DNA of 64,000 nucleotides from Paguma larvata (taxonomy: Eukaryota; Chordata; Mammalia; Carnivora; Viverridae). This document shows, piece by piece, positions 34,758 through 44,519 of the stretch. The stretch spans positions 42,945,030 to 43,009,029 of the forward strand of contig CM057841.1 of NCBI GenBank assembly GCA_030068075.1. Direction: 5' to 3'. The notes beneath the pieces were generated by a model. The model was not told where the DNA came from. It saw only the letters and a list, made by a program, of their open reading frames with translations, and did not search any database. The stretch's first letter is position 1; each line of letters begins with the position of its first letter. The translations under genes and the position numbers were made by a program.

Positions 34758-34992
34758 CATAAATTGATCTTGTGCCATTCCAATTAGAAACATGTGGTGA
34801 GCAAACAGGACAGATGTCATCTATGTTTGAGGCATTCTTGTTCAGCCATTTACCCATAGCATCAACCTGCCTATCCCCAACTCTTTTCTCAACTATGTCA
34901 TCTGGAGAGATCCTTGGGAGTTTCTTTAGATAAGGCTTTGAAGTTGCTGTCTGGACATATCTTCTTTGATATGGAAGAGAGGAAATGATCAA
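34758..34992 (-). other. Antisense open stretch upstream of gag, origin unknown
   Basis: The minus strand is open for about 84 codons (partly inside the SINE tail) and contains KPYLKKLPRISPDDIVEKRV and DAMGKWLNKNASNIDDICPV, which read like ordinary protein. It has no ATG start. I do not recognise it. It could be a fragment of a processed host gene, or a chance open frame opposite decayed retroviral leader or matrix sequence. Confidence 0.2.
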
Positions 34993-35875
34993 TTTAACTA
35001 TTTGATGCCCTTGAGAGTAGACCTGCTCATGAACCAGGAGTCTCAGCTTATAGCAGAATTTAAGCTATGACCTCGAGCTGAGTTCCAAGCCATTATAAAG
35101 GATTTTAAAGACCCAAAGAAGGATCAAACTAAATTTATAGAAGAATTTAGGATTCTTCTTGGAGTTCATGACCCTGGGCTCTCTGATTTGTACCAATTTG
35201 TTCACATGGTGTTAAGTCCAGGAGATGCCCAAAGGTGGCTCCATGCAGCAGACTCTTCTAAAGGAGGAAAAGAGGAAAACTCTCTAAAGACTTTGAGGAC
35301 CTTACCACTTATGCCTCAAAAGATGGAAAAACAGAGAGAAAGAAAATTAGGTTAATTGCTCCATGAAACTATATGAGAGTTTTTCCTGTGATAATTGATT
35401 GAGTTACAATACAATCTTATAAACACAAAAGGGATGAATCAGTTGCAGACTTTCAAATTTGCTTAGAAGAAATATTTAGACAGCATTCTGGTCTCAGGGA
35501 CCCCGAAGCTAATATTGTCTTGTCTGCTTATTTTGTTAATGGGCTTTGCCCTGAGCTCAATGATTTATTAAGGAAGCATAAATTAGAATGGGAGATCACT
35601 CCCTTTCTGAGCTCCAACATCTTGCTGAGTATTTTGAAAGAATTTTTCAACAGTGGAAGTCATCAAGCAAAGAAGCTCATGACCCTAAAATTACAGCAAC
35701 TATAGGGGCCCCAACTAAATCTTAGAACTAATTTTGCCCCCGTTGACAAAGATACCTGTCAATACTACAAACAGAAGGAACATTGGAAAAGGGACTGTCC
35801 CCTTAAACAACCTAGTTATCCATCCAGAGGAAATATTCAACCATCAGCTCTCCAAGACAATTATCAACACTGACC
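34980..35875 (+). pseudogene. ERV gag remnant (capsid and zinc knuckle)
   Basis: Capsid-like sequence begins around MPLRVDLLMN (about 35006), with stops in frame soon after (TAA near 35060). It includes KFIEEFRILLGVHDPGLSDL and VLSPGDAQRWLHAA, typical of gamma-type capsid N-domains. A nucleocapsid knuckle lies at 35757-35798 as CQYYKQKEHWKRDC. The second metal-binding cysteine of C-X2-C-X4-H-X4-C is a tyrosine. Gag normally assembles the virion core and binds genomic RNA; this copy cannot. Matrix and p12 regions are not recognisable. Confidence 0.82.
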
Positions 35876-35884
35876 AGGCTTGGA

Positions 35885-36245
35885 GGAATTGCCCAGTAAG
35901 TTGCTCCTAGTAATTCCTATAAATCATCAGGGTAAAATAAAACTTAAAATAAATGGAGAAATCTGTATTGTGCTAGTAGACACCAGAGTGACTTTAAACT
36001 CCATCATGATACATCAAGAACTTCCTTAGAGCAATTCAAATGTTTTGGTGGTGGTTGTGTCCAATCAAAATCAAAGGGTTCCTTTGTCAGAACAGACAGT
36101 TAACCTTGGTCCCTTCTCTGAAAACCTTGTGTTTCTATGATGTGACACTACTCCTATAAATCTCCTAGGAAGAGATCTACTTTCCAAATTAGGAGGCGAA
36201 ATAAATTTTGCCTCAGGAGAAATAACATTGGAATTTCCAGACTAA
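35885..36245 (+). pseudogene. ERV protease remnant
   Basis: After gag the sequence reads LVDTRVTLNS at about 35973-36002, aligned with the aspartic protease active-site loop (normally D-T/S-G). The invariant glycine is an arginine (35985-35987), which should abolish activity. A later NLLGRDLLSKLGG-like segment (about 36158-36200) matches the conserved C-terminal 'LLGRD' helix region of retropepsins. The module is ended by stops and then by the L1 insertion. Confidence 0.78.
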
Positions 36246-36392
36246 AAAGATCCTAAAACATAATATGCTCTATAGGCCCAAATTGATGACATAAACATTG
36301 TAAATCTCTCCACACTCCCTAACATTCTTATGGGTCTCTTCTTTCACAGATATGGGAAAAATTAAGAGTGCTGAGCTATTAAAATTTTGATC

Positions 36393-37260
36393 AGAAAAAT
36401 AGTATGGAGATTCCCCCAAAAATTAAAAATAGAGGGGCACCTGGGTAGCTCAGTTGGTTGAATGTTCGACTCTTGGTCTCGGCTTAGTTCTTGGTCTCAG
36501 GGTTATGAGATTAAGCCCAGCATTGTGCTCTGGCTAGGTGTGAGGCCTACTTAAAACAAAATTAAAAATTGAAATACCATATGATCTAGCAATTCCACTA
36601 CTGGGTATTTACCCAAATAAAACAAAAACGCTAATTTGAAAAGATACATGCCTCCCATCCATGTTTATTATAGCATATATGCACTCCTATGTTATTGCAT
36701 TATTTACGATAGCCAATATGTGAAAGCAACTCAGTGTCCATCAATAGGTGAATGGATAAAAAATGGCATATATATATACATATAGATTATAAATATATTA
36801 TATGTAATGGAAAACTAGTCATAAAAAAGAATGAGATTTTAACATCTGCAACAACATGGGTAGACCTAGAGGGTATTATGCTATGTGAAACAAGTCAGAC
36901 AGATAAAGCCAAATACCATATGATTTAACTTACATGTGGAATCTAAAAAACAAAACAAATGAATAAATAAGCAAACAAAAAGCAAGGAACTGACTCATAA
37001 ATACAGAGAACAAACTGATGATTGCTAGAGGGAAAAGGAGTAGAAGGGATGGGTAAAATGAGTGAAGGAGTGAAAGATACAGGCTTCTAGTTTTGGAACG
37101 AATACTGTTGTATGGTGACAAAGGGTAGCTCACTCGTGGTTGTGTAGCATAACCTATAGACTTTCAAATCATTGTGTTGTACATCTGAAACTAAAATAAC
37201 ATTGTGAGCCAACTACACTTCAATTTAAAAAAAAAAAAAAGAAGAAAAGAAAAAAAGAAA
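36393..37260 (+). repeat. L1 3' end inserted in the ERV protease-RT junction
   Basis: Starts in the ORF2 3' region (GAAAAATAGTATGGAGATTCCCCC), continues after a SINE with ATACCATATGATCTAGCAATTCCACTACTGGGTATTTACCC and ATTATGCTATGTGAAACAAGTCAGACAGATAAAG, and ends in TTGTACATCTGAAACTAAAATAACATTG plus poly(A). 5' truncated, dead. It separates ERV protease from RT. Confidence 0.92.
36431..36557 (+). repeat. CAN SINE nested in the L1
   Basis: AGGGGCACCTGGGTAGCTCAGTTGG head. Target duplication AAAATTAAAAAT at 36419-36430 and 36558-36569, a match to the L1's own sequence at that position. Confidence 0.93.
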
Positions 37261-38490
37261 GAATGACAAATTAGAAACAAATAAGAGTTTACTTAAATAT
37301 ATTTGGTAAAAACATAAACAAAATTCAGATTCATCCTTCTAAACTGCTCCTAAAATTGCCCCCATATACTTTAAAACCTGGAGTCATACAAGGGCACACC
37401 CACATATTAGAGGATTTAATATATTAGGGACTAATTATTTCTTGTATCAGTCCTTGCAACTATCTACCCATAAAAAACAAACAAACAAACAAACAAAAAC
37501 AAACATGGCAGAGGGTGGAGATTTGTACAAGATCTTAAGATTATAAATAAAACTGTATTCCAAGGTTACTTGTGGCACCCAACCTAAACACTCCCTTGTT
37601 AAATATTCCAACTCATCTAAATGGTTTACAGTTTTAGCTCTATGTTTTGCTTTCTTTAGCATCCTAGTAGATAAGGAAAGTTAGTATTTATTAGCTTTCC
37701 CTTGGAAAAATCAACAGTATACTTGGATAGTATATTCACTCAAGGATTTACTGAGGCCCTTTCATATTTCTCACGAGCATGACATGACGAATTAAGTACA
37801 CTACAACTTTCCAGAAATTCTACCTTGATTCAATATGTAGATGGCTTGCTTCTTTGCTCCTCATCCAGACAGAACTCAGGAATTGACTCAAAATATCTAT
37901 TGCAACAGCTAGCTTATAAAAGCCATCAGTTCCCTCGATATAAACTTCAGTTTTGCTGATCATGATTTATCAGCAAAAGCAATCATTCTGTCTCTGGAAA
38001 GAATAAGTTCCATACAAAATTACCCCAGACCTAAGACTAAAGGACAACTTAGAGGACTTTTTGGACTTGCAGGATATTGCCAATCTTGGGTCTCTAATTT
38101 TTCCTTATGGCCTTTCCACTCTAGGAACTGCCTGGAAGAAACATTTAGGAACTTTTCCTTGGGAAACAAAACATGAGGAAGCCTTTACCGAAATCAAACA
38201 AGCCTTACAAAACCTTCCTATAGTGGGGATTCTTGACTATACCAAATTTTGTACACTGTTCATGAATGTAACAGGCATTGGGAATCCTTACAGAAGAACA
38301 TGGAAGAAAAAATAGGCCATAGTTTATTATGGTCTTACAAGTGGACCGGGTATCTAGGGCATAACCACATTGTCTAAAGGTAGTTGGTACAGCTGCTAAA
38401 ATTGTAGAATCCTCTTTAGAACTTGTTCAAGGAAGTAAATTAAGTCTGCAAATTTCTCATGCTGTATAAAGTTTGCTAAACACTGAACGC
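37261..38490 (+). pseudogene. ERV pol: reverse transcriptase remnant
   Basis: RT fingers, palm and connection pieces appear in changing frames: LKPGVIQGHTHILEDL near 37373-37420, an RT palm block at 37500-37760, and the catalytic box as QYVDGLLLCSS at 37831 onward, where the expected YVDD reads YVDG (second catalytic aspartate lost). Downstream is GLAGYCQSWVSNFS and an open run of 84 codons (38061-38315) with the FPWETKHEEAFTEIKQAL thumb/connection signature. A (CAAA)n run at 37476-37504 interrupts the palm. RT would copy the RNA genome; it is inactive here. Confidence 0.87.
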
Positions 38491-38507
38491 ACTCAGAAAT
38501 TTATTAA

Positions 38508-38720
38508 AAATTTTTTTAATGCTTATTTATTTTTGAGAGGAGAAAGACACAGAGCATATGCAGAGGAGGGGCAGAGAGAAAAGGAGACACAGAATCTGAA
38601 GCAGGCTCCAGGCTCCAAGCTGTCAGCACAGAGCCCGACGCAAAGCTTGAACTTATGAACCGTGAGATCATGACCTGAGCCAAAGCCAGAGGCTTAACTG
38701 ACTGAGCCACCCAGGCGCCC
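38508..38720 (-). repeat. CAN-type tRNA SINE in ERV pol
   Basis: TTTTTTTAATGCTTATTTATTTTTGAG to GACTGAGCCACCCAGGCGCCC. Approximate target duplication CTCAGAAATTTATTAA (38492-) and CTCAGAAGTTCTTAAT (38720-). Confidence 0.94.
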
Positions 38721-38721
38721 T

Positions 38722-39500
38722 CAGAAGTTCTTAATTAGTTGACTAACATGACATTCTACTCCTGTCTCCTTCAAATCTACACATTCTTTGCTGTAACTCC
38801 TTAAACCCTGCTACCTTCTACCCTTTCCTGACAAACGAGAAGCTCACAATTGTGTTGACTTCGTCTTTCAAAATCTGACTCTTAGATTAGATTTATAAGA
38901 AACTCTAAATTAGCCAATCCAAACTTAGTCCTCTATGCCAATGGCTCTTATGCCAGAGATTCTGAAGGGAAGTATCAAGCTGGGTACACTATAACTACTC
39001 AGTATCAATTATTAGAAAGAAGAGACCTTTCTCAACTTAACTCAGCCCAACCTGAAGAATTATTTGCACTCATGCAACCTTGTGAACTAGCAAAAGGAAA
39101 AACTGCAAATTTTTACACAGGCAGCAGGTATGTTTTTGGAGCTGTCTATGCCTTACTAAAGGCTTGAGAAACAGAGAAAGTGGTATGCCCATAAAAAATG
39201 GACCTCAGGTTACTGATCTTCTTTCTGCTGTTATTATTTTCATGAATAGCTATTAGCAAAGTTGAGGCTCATACACACTGATAAGACTCTGAATATCAAG
39301 GAAAAGCTATAGCTGATGTTCATGCTAAGGTTGCTACTCAAGCAATTCCTAATGTACCAAAATTCTGTACTTTAAATGAACTTCGTAAGATAGATCCAAA
39401 TCCGGTTACTTATGACAACTTGTATAACATACAAAAATTGTGTCAAAAAAAATTATGTCAAATACTGAAAAACAAAAATGGCTTCAAGAAGGATGTAAAT
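38722..39500 (+). pseudogene. ERV pol: RNase H remnant
   Basis: LVLYANGSYARDSEG at about 38929 aligns with the first catalytic block of retroviral RNase H (normally an aspartate before G-S; here asparagine). Later NFYTGSRYVFGAVYA at about 39108-39152 aligns with the block that normally has T-D-S-R-Y; its aspartate is glycine. Two of the acidic metal ligands are therefore gone. RNase H would remove RNA from the RNA:DNA hybrid. Confidence 0.82.
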
Positions 39501-39503
39501 TTG

Positions 39504-39543
<40 letters not shown>
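39504..39543. repeat. (CAA)13 microsatellite inside ERV pol
   Basis: Pure CAA trinucleotide tract of about 40 bp in the pol region. A hydrophobic poly-valine run in the opposite frame is an artefact. Confidence 0.96.
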
Positions 39544-39599
39544 AAGACTCTGAGAAAATCTGAACAACTGTCTGGGGGTTCTTGAATCTCTCAAATTGC

Positions 39600-40580
39600 C
39601 ACTTTTGTGAGCATGTCACATGACTACCTATCACAGAATTGTCAAACTGATCCAAATTATGAAAAAAATATTTGGTGGAGTGATTGTTCTAAATTGTCAT
39701 AACAGATTTATAATCAGCGTTTAAGCTGTAAATAACCCAGGTAAAATTATTGAAGTAGTCCAAGGGTTTCTACCCTACTATCCAGACTGTTTGAACATCT
39801 ACAATTGGACTTCATTCGATTGCCTCTTTCTATGGGTTATCAATATGTATTTGTAATGGTATGTCTGTTTTCTAGATGGGTAGAAGTTTTCCCCTGTTGG
39901 AAAGCTGATCTTGCTTTGGCAAAGAAATTATTAGAAAATCTTTTCCCACTATGAGGAGTTTCAAATGAAATTTCAAGTGATCAAGGGGCTAAGTTTACTG
40001 GACAGGTTATAAAACAATTAAACAAAGTTATTCAAACATTGTGGCACTATCATCGTTCCTATCATCCTCAGTCTCAGGGAAAGTTGAACATACCAATGGT
40101 ACTCTGCAATTGAAATTGGCAAAACTGACTGAAACCACAAGATTACCATGGCTTAAAGTGTTACCCTTAGCTCTTATGACTTTAAAGTCAACACCTTTTA
40201 GGAAGCATAAATTGATATCTTATGAAATCATCGCTGGTGATCCATACCCTTAAAGATAGAATCCCATTCACATATTGCCCTTGTAAATTCTGATATGACC
40301 AAATACTGTAAAACACTAATACAATATTCAAAAACTTATTTTCAATAGCTCAATGTATCTCATATATTGGAAACTGGAGACTGGGTATTCTGGGAGGGAC
40401 ATTAGTGAAAAACAGCACTTGATTCTTGATGGAAAGAGCTATAATAGGTTCTTTTCACTTCTTATACGGCAGCTAAATTACAGGGTATTGAGCCTTTATT
40501 CCATGTCTTTCATTTAAAGAGAGTTCCCCCAGATTCTTGGACTTGTCAACCTGCAACTGACTTAAAATTAAAGATTTCTA
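39600..40580 (+). pseudogene. ERV pol: integrase remnant
   Basis: The D,D-35-E core is legible: LQLDFIRL (aspartate codon 39808-39810), SSDQGAKFTG (aspartate 39979-39981) and GKVEHTNG (glutamate 40086-40088). The glutamate is in a different frame from the two aspartates and stops lie between. The 70-codon open run at 40041-40253 covers LPWLKVLPLALM and the C-terminal STPFRKHKLISYEI region. Integrase would join viral DNA to host DNA; it is broken by frameshifts rather than by loss of catalytic residues. Confidence 0.87.
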
Positions 40581-40731
40581 GGAAAAAGTCTTCCCCTAAA
40601 ACAGACGATAGCACAGTACAGACAACTTCTGCCCAAGATTGCAGAACAAGATTTGCAGAATTCTCATTTATTTTCAAGACTTAATTTTATAACAATTGTT
40701 GTGTTATTACTATCTTGCAAACTAACTCAAA

Positions 40732-41629
40732 ATGTTAAAACTTCTGGTTATCTTTATGCTGGAAGTTTTCCTCACCTAGACTGAACACTTGCTAAGGTCC
40801 ACCATCCAACAAATACCTTCTTTTACTAATAAAAATGATTTTTAGTTATTCAGCCATTTAAATGCTCAGGAAGACACCCAATTAATATTAGAACCATCTT
40901 CTATACATGCCTGGAATGACTAATTCAGGAAAAGAGCTTTACGAAAAAGTTCTGGTATTTTCCCCTTGGTCACTCAACAAATACTTATGGCCAATTAATA
41001 TGGAATTGGGAAGAAGACTTAGAGGCTAAGGGATGGCTTATAACCACTGTAAACTTAATTGCTGGTAACCTGTCATTATGCACAGAAAACCTTAATGGTA
41101 CTAGATTTCATGTGGGGCAATATTCCAACTCACTTTTTTTTTTAATGTTTATTCATTTTTTGAGAGAGAGAGAGAAAGAGATAAAGACAGAGTGTGAGCA
41201 GGGGAGGGGCAGACAGAGAGGGAGACACAGAATCTGAGGCAGGCTTCAGGTTCTGAGGTGTTAGCACAGAGTCAGACCTGGGGTTCAAACTCATGAACTA
41301 TGAGATCATGACCGGAGGCAAAATCAGACACTTTACCAACTGAGCCACCCAGGCATCCCTACTTACTCTATATTTGACTCACATGAAGGAGCATGGACTT
41401 CTATATATATTGATGTGGATTTAAAACTGGATAATGACAATGATACCCTTAAGTGTATCATCAGAGAAATGACTAAACCTGTACACTGGTTCAATGAAAA
41501 ATAAGTAGGTAAATGGAATGCTTCCATAATCACATAATGTAAAGTAGATAACAGTTTCACTTACTGGATAGACCAATATTCAGCGGAGCACTGGAAAAGA
41601 AATCAATCATTTATCAACCATGATATGAT
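40732..41629 (+). pseudogene. ERV env surface (SU) remnant, first copy of duplicated segment
   Basis: An ATG at 40732 opens a short hydrophobic stretch (MLKLLVIFMLEVFL) resembling a signal peptide, closed by a stop. SU sequence then continues in several frames with stops, broken by a SINE at 41134-41359. The stretch 41360-41629 is repeated at 42638-42901. No receptor-binding assignment is possible. Confidence 0.65.
41134..41359 (-). repeat. CAN-type tRNA SINE in ERV env
   Basis: TTTTTTTTTTAATGTTTATTCATTTTTTGAG to GAGCCACCCAGGCATCCC. Flanks AACTCAC (left) and ACTTACT (right) are a decayed target duplication. The related copy at 42425-42637 has ACTCACT in the same place. Confidence 0.93.
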
Positions 41630-42420
41630 ACATATAGACTGCTAAACCAAATTCATAGGAATGTTTTTTGTTCCTATCCAAATGTAAACCAAATTTCTAC
41701 TCAGATTTAAACCATAGCCATTCAAGATGGGAATGTGCTGATGTCTATATGGCAAAGAATAACCATAATATCCACATTGCTCCTAATTAGTGCATAATGG
41801 GATCTACTTTAACTCTCTCTCTCTCTTTTTTAATTCACAGCGTCTTATATTCAACGAAAATTATAGTTAATCAGTTGAAACTGCTCCAAAAATAAAACAG
41901 ATGAGGTGAGCATTGCATAATGTATAGAATTTTTGAATCCCCATGCCGTACACCTGACCTAACTCTCTTAATCCTACTGGGTTATTTATCCGCCGTGGTA
42001 ATATACAAAGGTTTCCCACCCAAATGGTCTAGATACTGTGGTTTAGAATAATCTTGTACCCCAAAGGACTAAATATGACTCCTTGAGTGCTAGCCAGATT
42101 TTAAATTTAAAATAATTTAAATAGTCAGTAGTCAGTCAAGTAAAGTAACTTGACCTCCCCGTAAGTTTCCAAATCCTATTGTTCAAAAAGCCCTGGTTTT
42201 CCTATGTTTGTCAAAATGCTTTTTCCTCAATTGGGAGTTAATGAATTAGAAAAATCACTTATTAACTTTTCTGTAACTATTGAGAAAAGCTTTAAGGATA
42301 CCCTAAATGTTCTTCAAGCAGTACACACTGAAATAGACAGTCTATTTTCGGTGGTACTTCAAAATAGGGTGGAGCACTCAATGAGGAGGTGTATGTGCTA
42401 CAATTAGAGAAAAAAATGTT
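41630..42420 (+). pseudogene. ERV env: SU C-terminus and TM N-terminal ectodomain remnant
   Basis: Contains frames interrupted by stops, a (CT)n run at 41815-41827, and a 67-codon open stretch (42204-42407) with GVNELEKSLINFSVTIEKSF, a heptad-repeat region following the fusion peptide of TM. LQNRVEHSMRRCM shows a frame break just where the conserved segment between the heptad repeat and the CX6CC loop lies. Reading the next frame gives GGVC, the first part of that loop, before the 497-bp insert. Confidence 0.7.
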
Positions 42421-42448
42421 AAAAAATTTTTTTAATGTTTATTTATTT

Positions 42449-42487
<39 letters not shown>

Positions 42488-42917
42488 AGGGGAGGGACAA
42501 AGAGAGATAGGGAGACATAGAACCTGAACCAGACTCCAGGCTCTGAGCAGTTAGTACAGGAATCCAGGAACCATGAGATCATGATTCAACCTGAGCTGAA
42601 GTCAGATGCTTAACTGACTGAGCCACTCAGGTGTCCCTACTCACTCTGTATCTGACTCAGATGAAGTAGAGTAGACTTCTATATATATTGATACAGATTT
42701 AAAATTAGATAATGACAATGATACCCTTAATTAAATCATCAAGGAAATGACTAAACTTGTACACTGGTTCAATGAAAAGTAAGTAGGCTAACTGGAATGC
42801 TTCCATAATCCCATAATCTAAAGTAAATAACAGTTTTGCTTATTGGATAGGCCAATATTCAGGGTACCACTGGAAAAGAAATCATTTATCAACCATGATA
42901 TGGTAAAGGTGCCCCCC
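42421..42917 (-). mobile_element. 497-bp insert in env: SINE plus copied env segment, with 10-bp target duplication
   Basis: Flanked by exact AAAAAATGTT copies (42411-42420 and 42918-42927). On the minus strand the unit reads: GGGGGGCACC, antisense env (a copy of about 41360-41629), then a SINE with its tail. It interrupts the CX6CC loop: GGVC lies before it and KKCCFNVDK after it. See the findings. Confidence 0.82.
42425..42637 (-). repeat. CAN-type tRNA SINE, second copy, with long (GA)n
   Basis: Same orientation and same env flank as the SINE at 41134-41359, so it is a copy of that locus rather than an independent insertion. A (GA)n tract spans 42452-42486. Confidence 0.93.
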
Positions 42918-42927
42918 AAAAAATGTT

Positions 42928-43334
42928 GTTTTAATGTTGACAAGTCAGAAATTGTTAGCTCAAATCCAGAGGATCGGAAAGACCAGATAAAAATTTTTCA
43001 TCAAATAAGTGACATTTCTTTCATGGACCTATTTAGTTGGTTAAACCTTGACTCCTGGGAATCTCTGCTCTGGGAATTTTTCAACCCTATTGTTCTCATA
43101 GTCATGACATTAACCTCTCTATTGAGTTGTATACTTTCAAGTGTTTTAAATACCTGTTGGCAGCCAGTTGCATGCCAAACAGTATCTAAAAGGATCAGGC
43201 AACTGGAAGAAATCAACAGTAAATACATAAATGATGTAGACTTTAAGACCCTCCAGGCTGGCAACTCTTCTAATGGAAACAGAGAATATGTGATTCTTAG
43301 ACCTGCCTATATCAACAGTGGTAACCGAGAATAA
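42928..43334 (+). pseudogene. ERV env TM C-terminal remnant with membrane anchor
   Basis: Open to the stop at 43332-43334. It resumes at KKCCFNVDKSEIV, the end of the CX6CC loop, continues through FSWLNLDSWESLLWEF, then a long hydrophobic span (NPIVLIVMTLTSLLSCILSSV, about 43081-43140), then a cytoplasmic tail with CWQPVACQTV and a charged end. TM would anchor and fuse; this is only its C-terminal half, and the open frame upstream to 42843 runs into inserted sequence. Confidence 0.82.
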
Positions 43335-43474
43335 TGCTACTACACTCAGAGAGTATGATCAAAAGAGAAGAATTCTTAAAATCAAACGGAGAGACCATAC
43401 TTGAAAATACCCTGAGCAGACAAAACCAGTTAGTCAGACAAGCAAAGCTTAATTTAATTTATTGCAAAAACAAG

Positions 43475-43795
43475 TGAGGTTAACCTGACCTGGGTCACTT
43501 CTTGCTTATGCCACTGAAATCCTAAGTGAAACATAAAAGTTCCCCACAAATGATATGAAGTAACCACTAACCAATACCTTTTAAGAAAATTCTAATATTG
43601 TAAACAATCACTGTAAAGCATAAACACTCACTGCCTTCCTACTATAAAAGTTGCTCTATAATAATATACCTCTCAGTCTCATACCATGTTTTGCTTTGAG
43701 TGCTCCTGGTTTATAAACTATCTTTTCGGTGTGTGCACAATAAACTTTTACTAATTACTACTTAAGTGATTCATTGGTTTACCTCTGTTTTACGT
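43475..43795 (+). mobile_element. ERV 3' LTR, boundaries approximate
   Basis: Begins near TGAGGTTAACCTGACC. A TATA-box-like ACTATAAAAG lies at 43641-43650, followed about 70 bp later by GAGTGCTCCTGGTT and the polyadenylation signal AATAAA at 43739-43744 with a GT-rich region. The purine-rich tract before it (AAAAGAGAAGAA at about 43361) may be a decayed polypurine tract, in which case the LTR would start earlier. The end near 43760-43795 is not defined by a clear CA. Confidence 0.6.
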
Positions 43796-43799
43796 TTGT

Positions 43800-44515
43800 T
43801 TGTTTGCTTTTTAATATCTTCTGGCAGTAAAATGCTGCATCTTATGGTAGTCCTCAAACTTTTGTATTTCATATCTCATCAATCATTGAACTCTGAAGCC
43901 AGTTTCCTTCTCACTCTGGTCCCTTCACCCTCGAACCAAAGGCTAGTGGGAGTAATCAAGAAAGTTTCTTTTCCAAACATAACATTTAAATGCTATGGGC
44001 ATTCCATTGCCATTTTTATAATTTATGTTTTTAATTTTTTTCTGGGATGGAAGACCTTTTAGACAGTTTATTCTATCTTGAATCTATAAGTGTTCTAAAA
44101 ACCTTGCAATCCACTTAACCTATTTTGTTTTCCTGCTGATGGAGAATCCTTCTAGCATCTTGTTCCACGCTTGTCTTTAACACTCAATGTCATGGGCCTT
44201 ACTTAACTTCAGGTATCTTGCCCTCTTCTAGTTCATGTACAGCTTAGGCAGGCAAAGTGAAAAGGAGAATAACTCGCACCCTGGAACTAATAAAAGCAAT
44301 TGTACAGTTGGTTGTAAATAACAAGGGGTGAGGATGCATGTAGTAATCAAATAGCCTCCCCTTTGGGACAGCTGGAGGAGGAAGCAGTCAAGAGCCTTCA
44401 GGGCAAAAAGGAGCCTGCAAACCTAGGTCATGAACCTTTTGTTTGCACTGACTTGTTAGGGGGAAGAATTCTGGCACTGTGTCTGGCCAGTGGTTGCACA
44501 GCAGCTAATGACTAA
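43800..44515. other. Unique DNA, no gene seen
   Basis: The 98-codon plus-strand frame at 43766-44062 starts inside the LTR and has no domain or splice support. Confidence 0.4.
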
Positions 44516-44519
44516 GGAA

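Larger units (their letters stand above)
34980..43795 (+). mobile_element. Class I (gammaretrovirus-like) endogenous retrovirus, degenerate, 5' LTR not found
   Basis: One + strand provirus whose modules are in order: gag capsid and zinc knuckle, protease, RT, RNase H, integrase, env SU and TM, then a 3' LTR. A single CCHC-type knuckle and a CX6CC-type TM place it with class I/gamma-type elements. It has many stops and frameshifts and is split by an L1+SINE (36393-37260), SINEs at 38508 and 41134, and a 497-bp insert in env (42421-42917). Upstream of gag I find no LTR, primer-binding site or matrix region, so the 5' end was lost or was replaced. Family not assigned. Confidence 0.9.

Noticed and set aside
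39458..39655. Poly-valine membrane-like peptide on the minus strand
   Set aside because: Translation of the (CAA)n tract within ERV pol.
42843..43334. 163-codon plus-strand open frame as an intact envelope gene
   Set aside because: Only the C-terminal half of TM is present. The first 25 codons lie in the duplicated insert, and SU and the TM N-terminus are broken by stops, a frameshift and a SINE.
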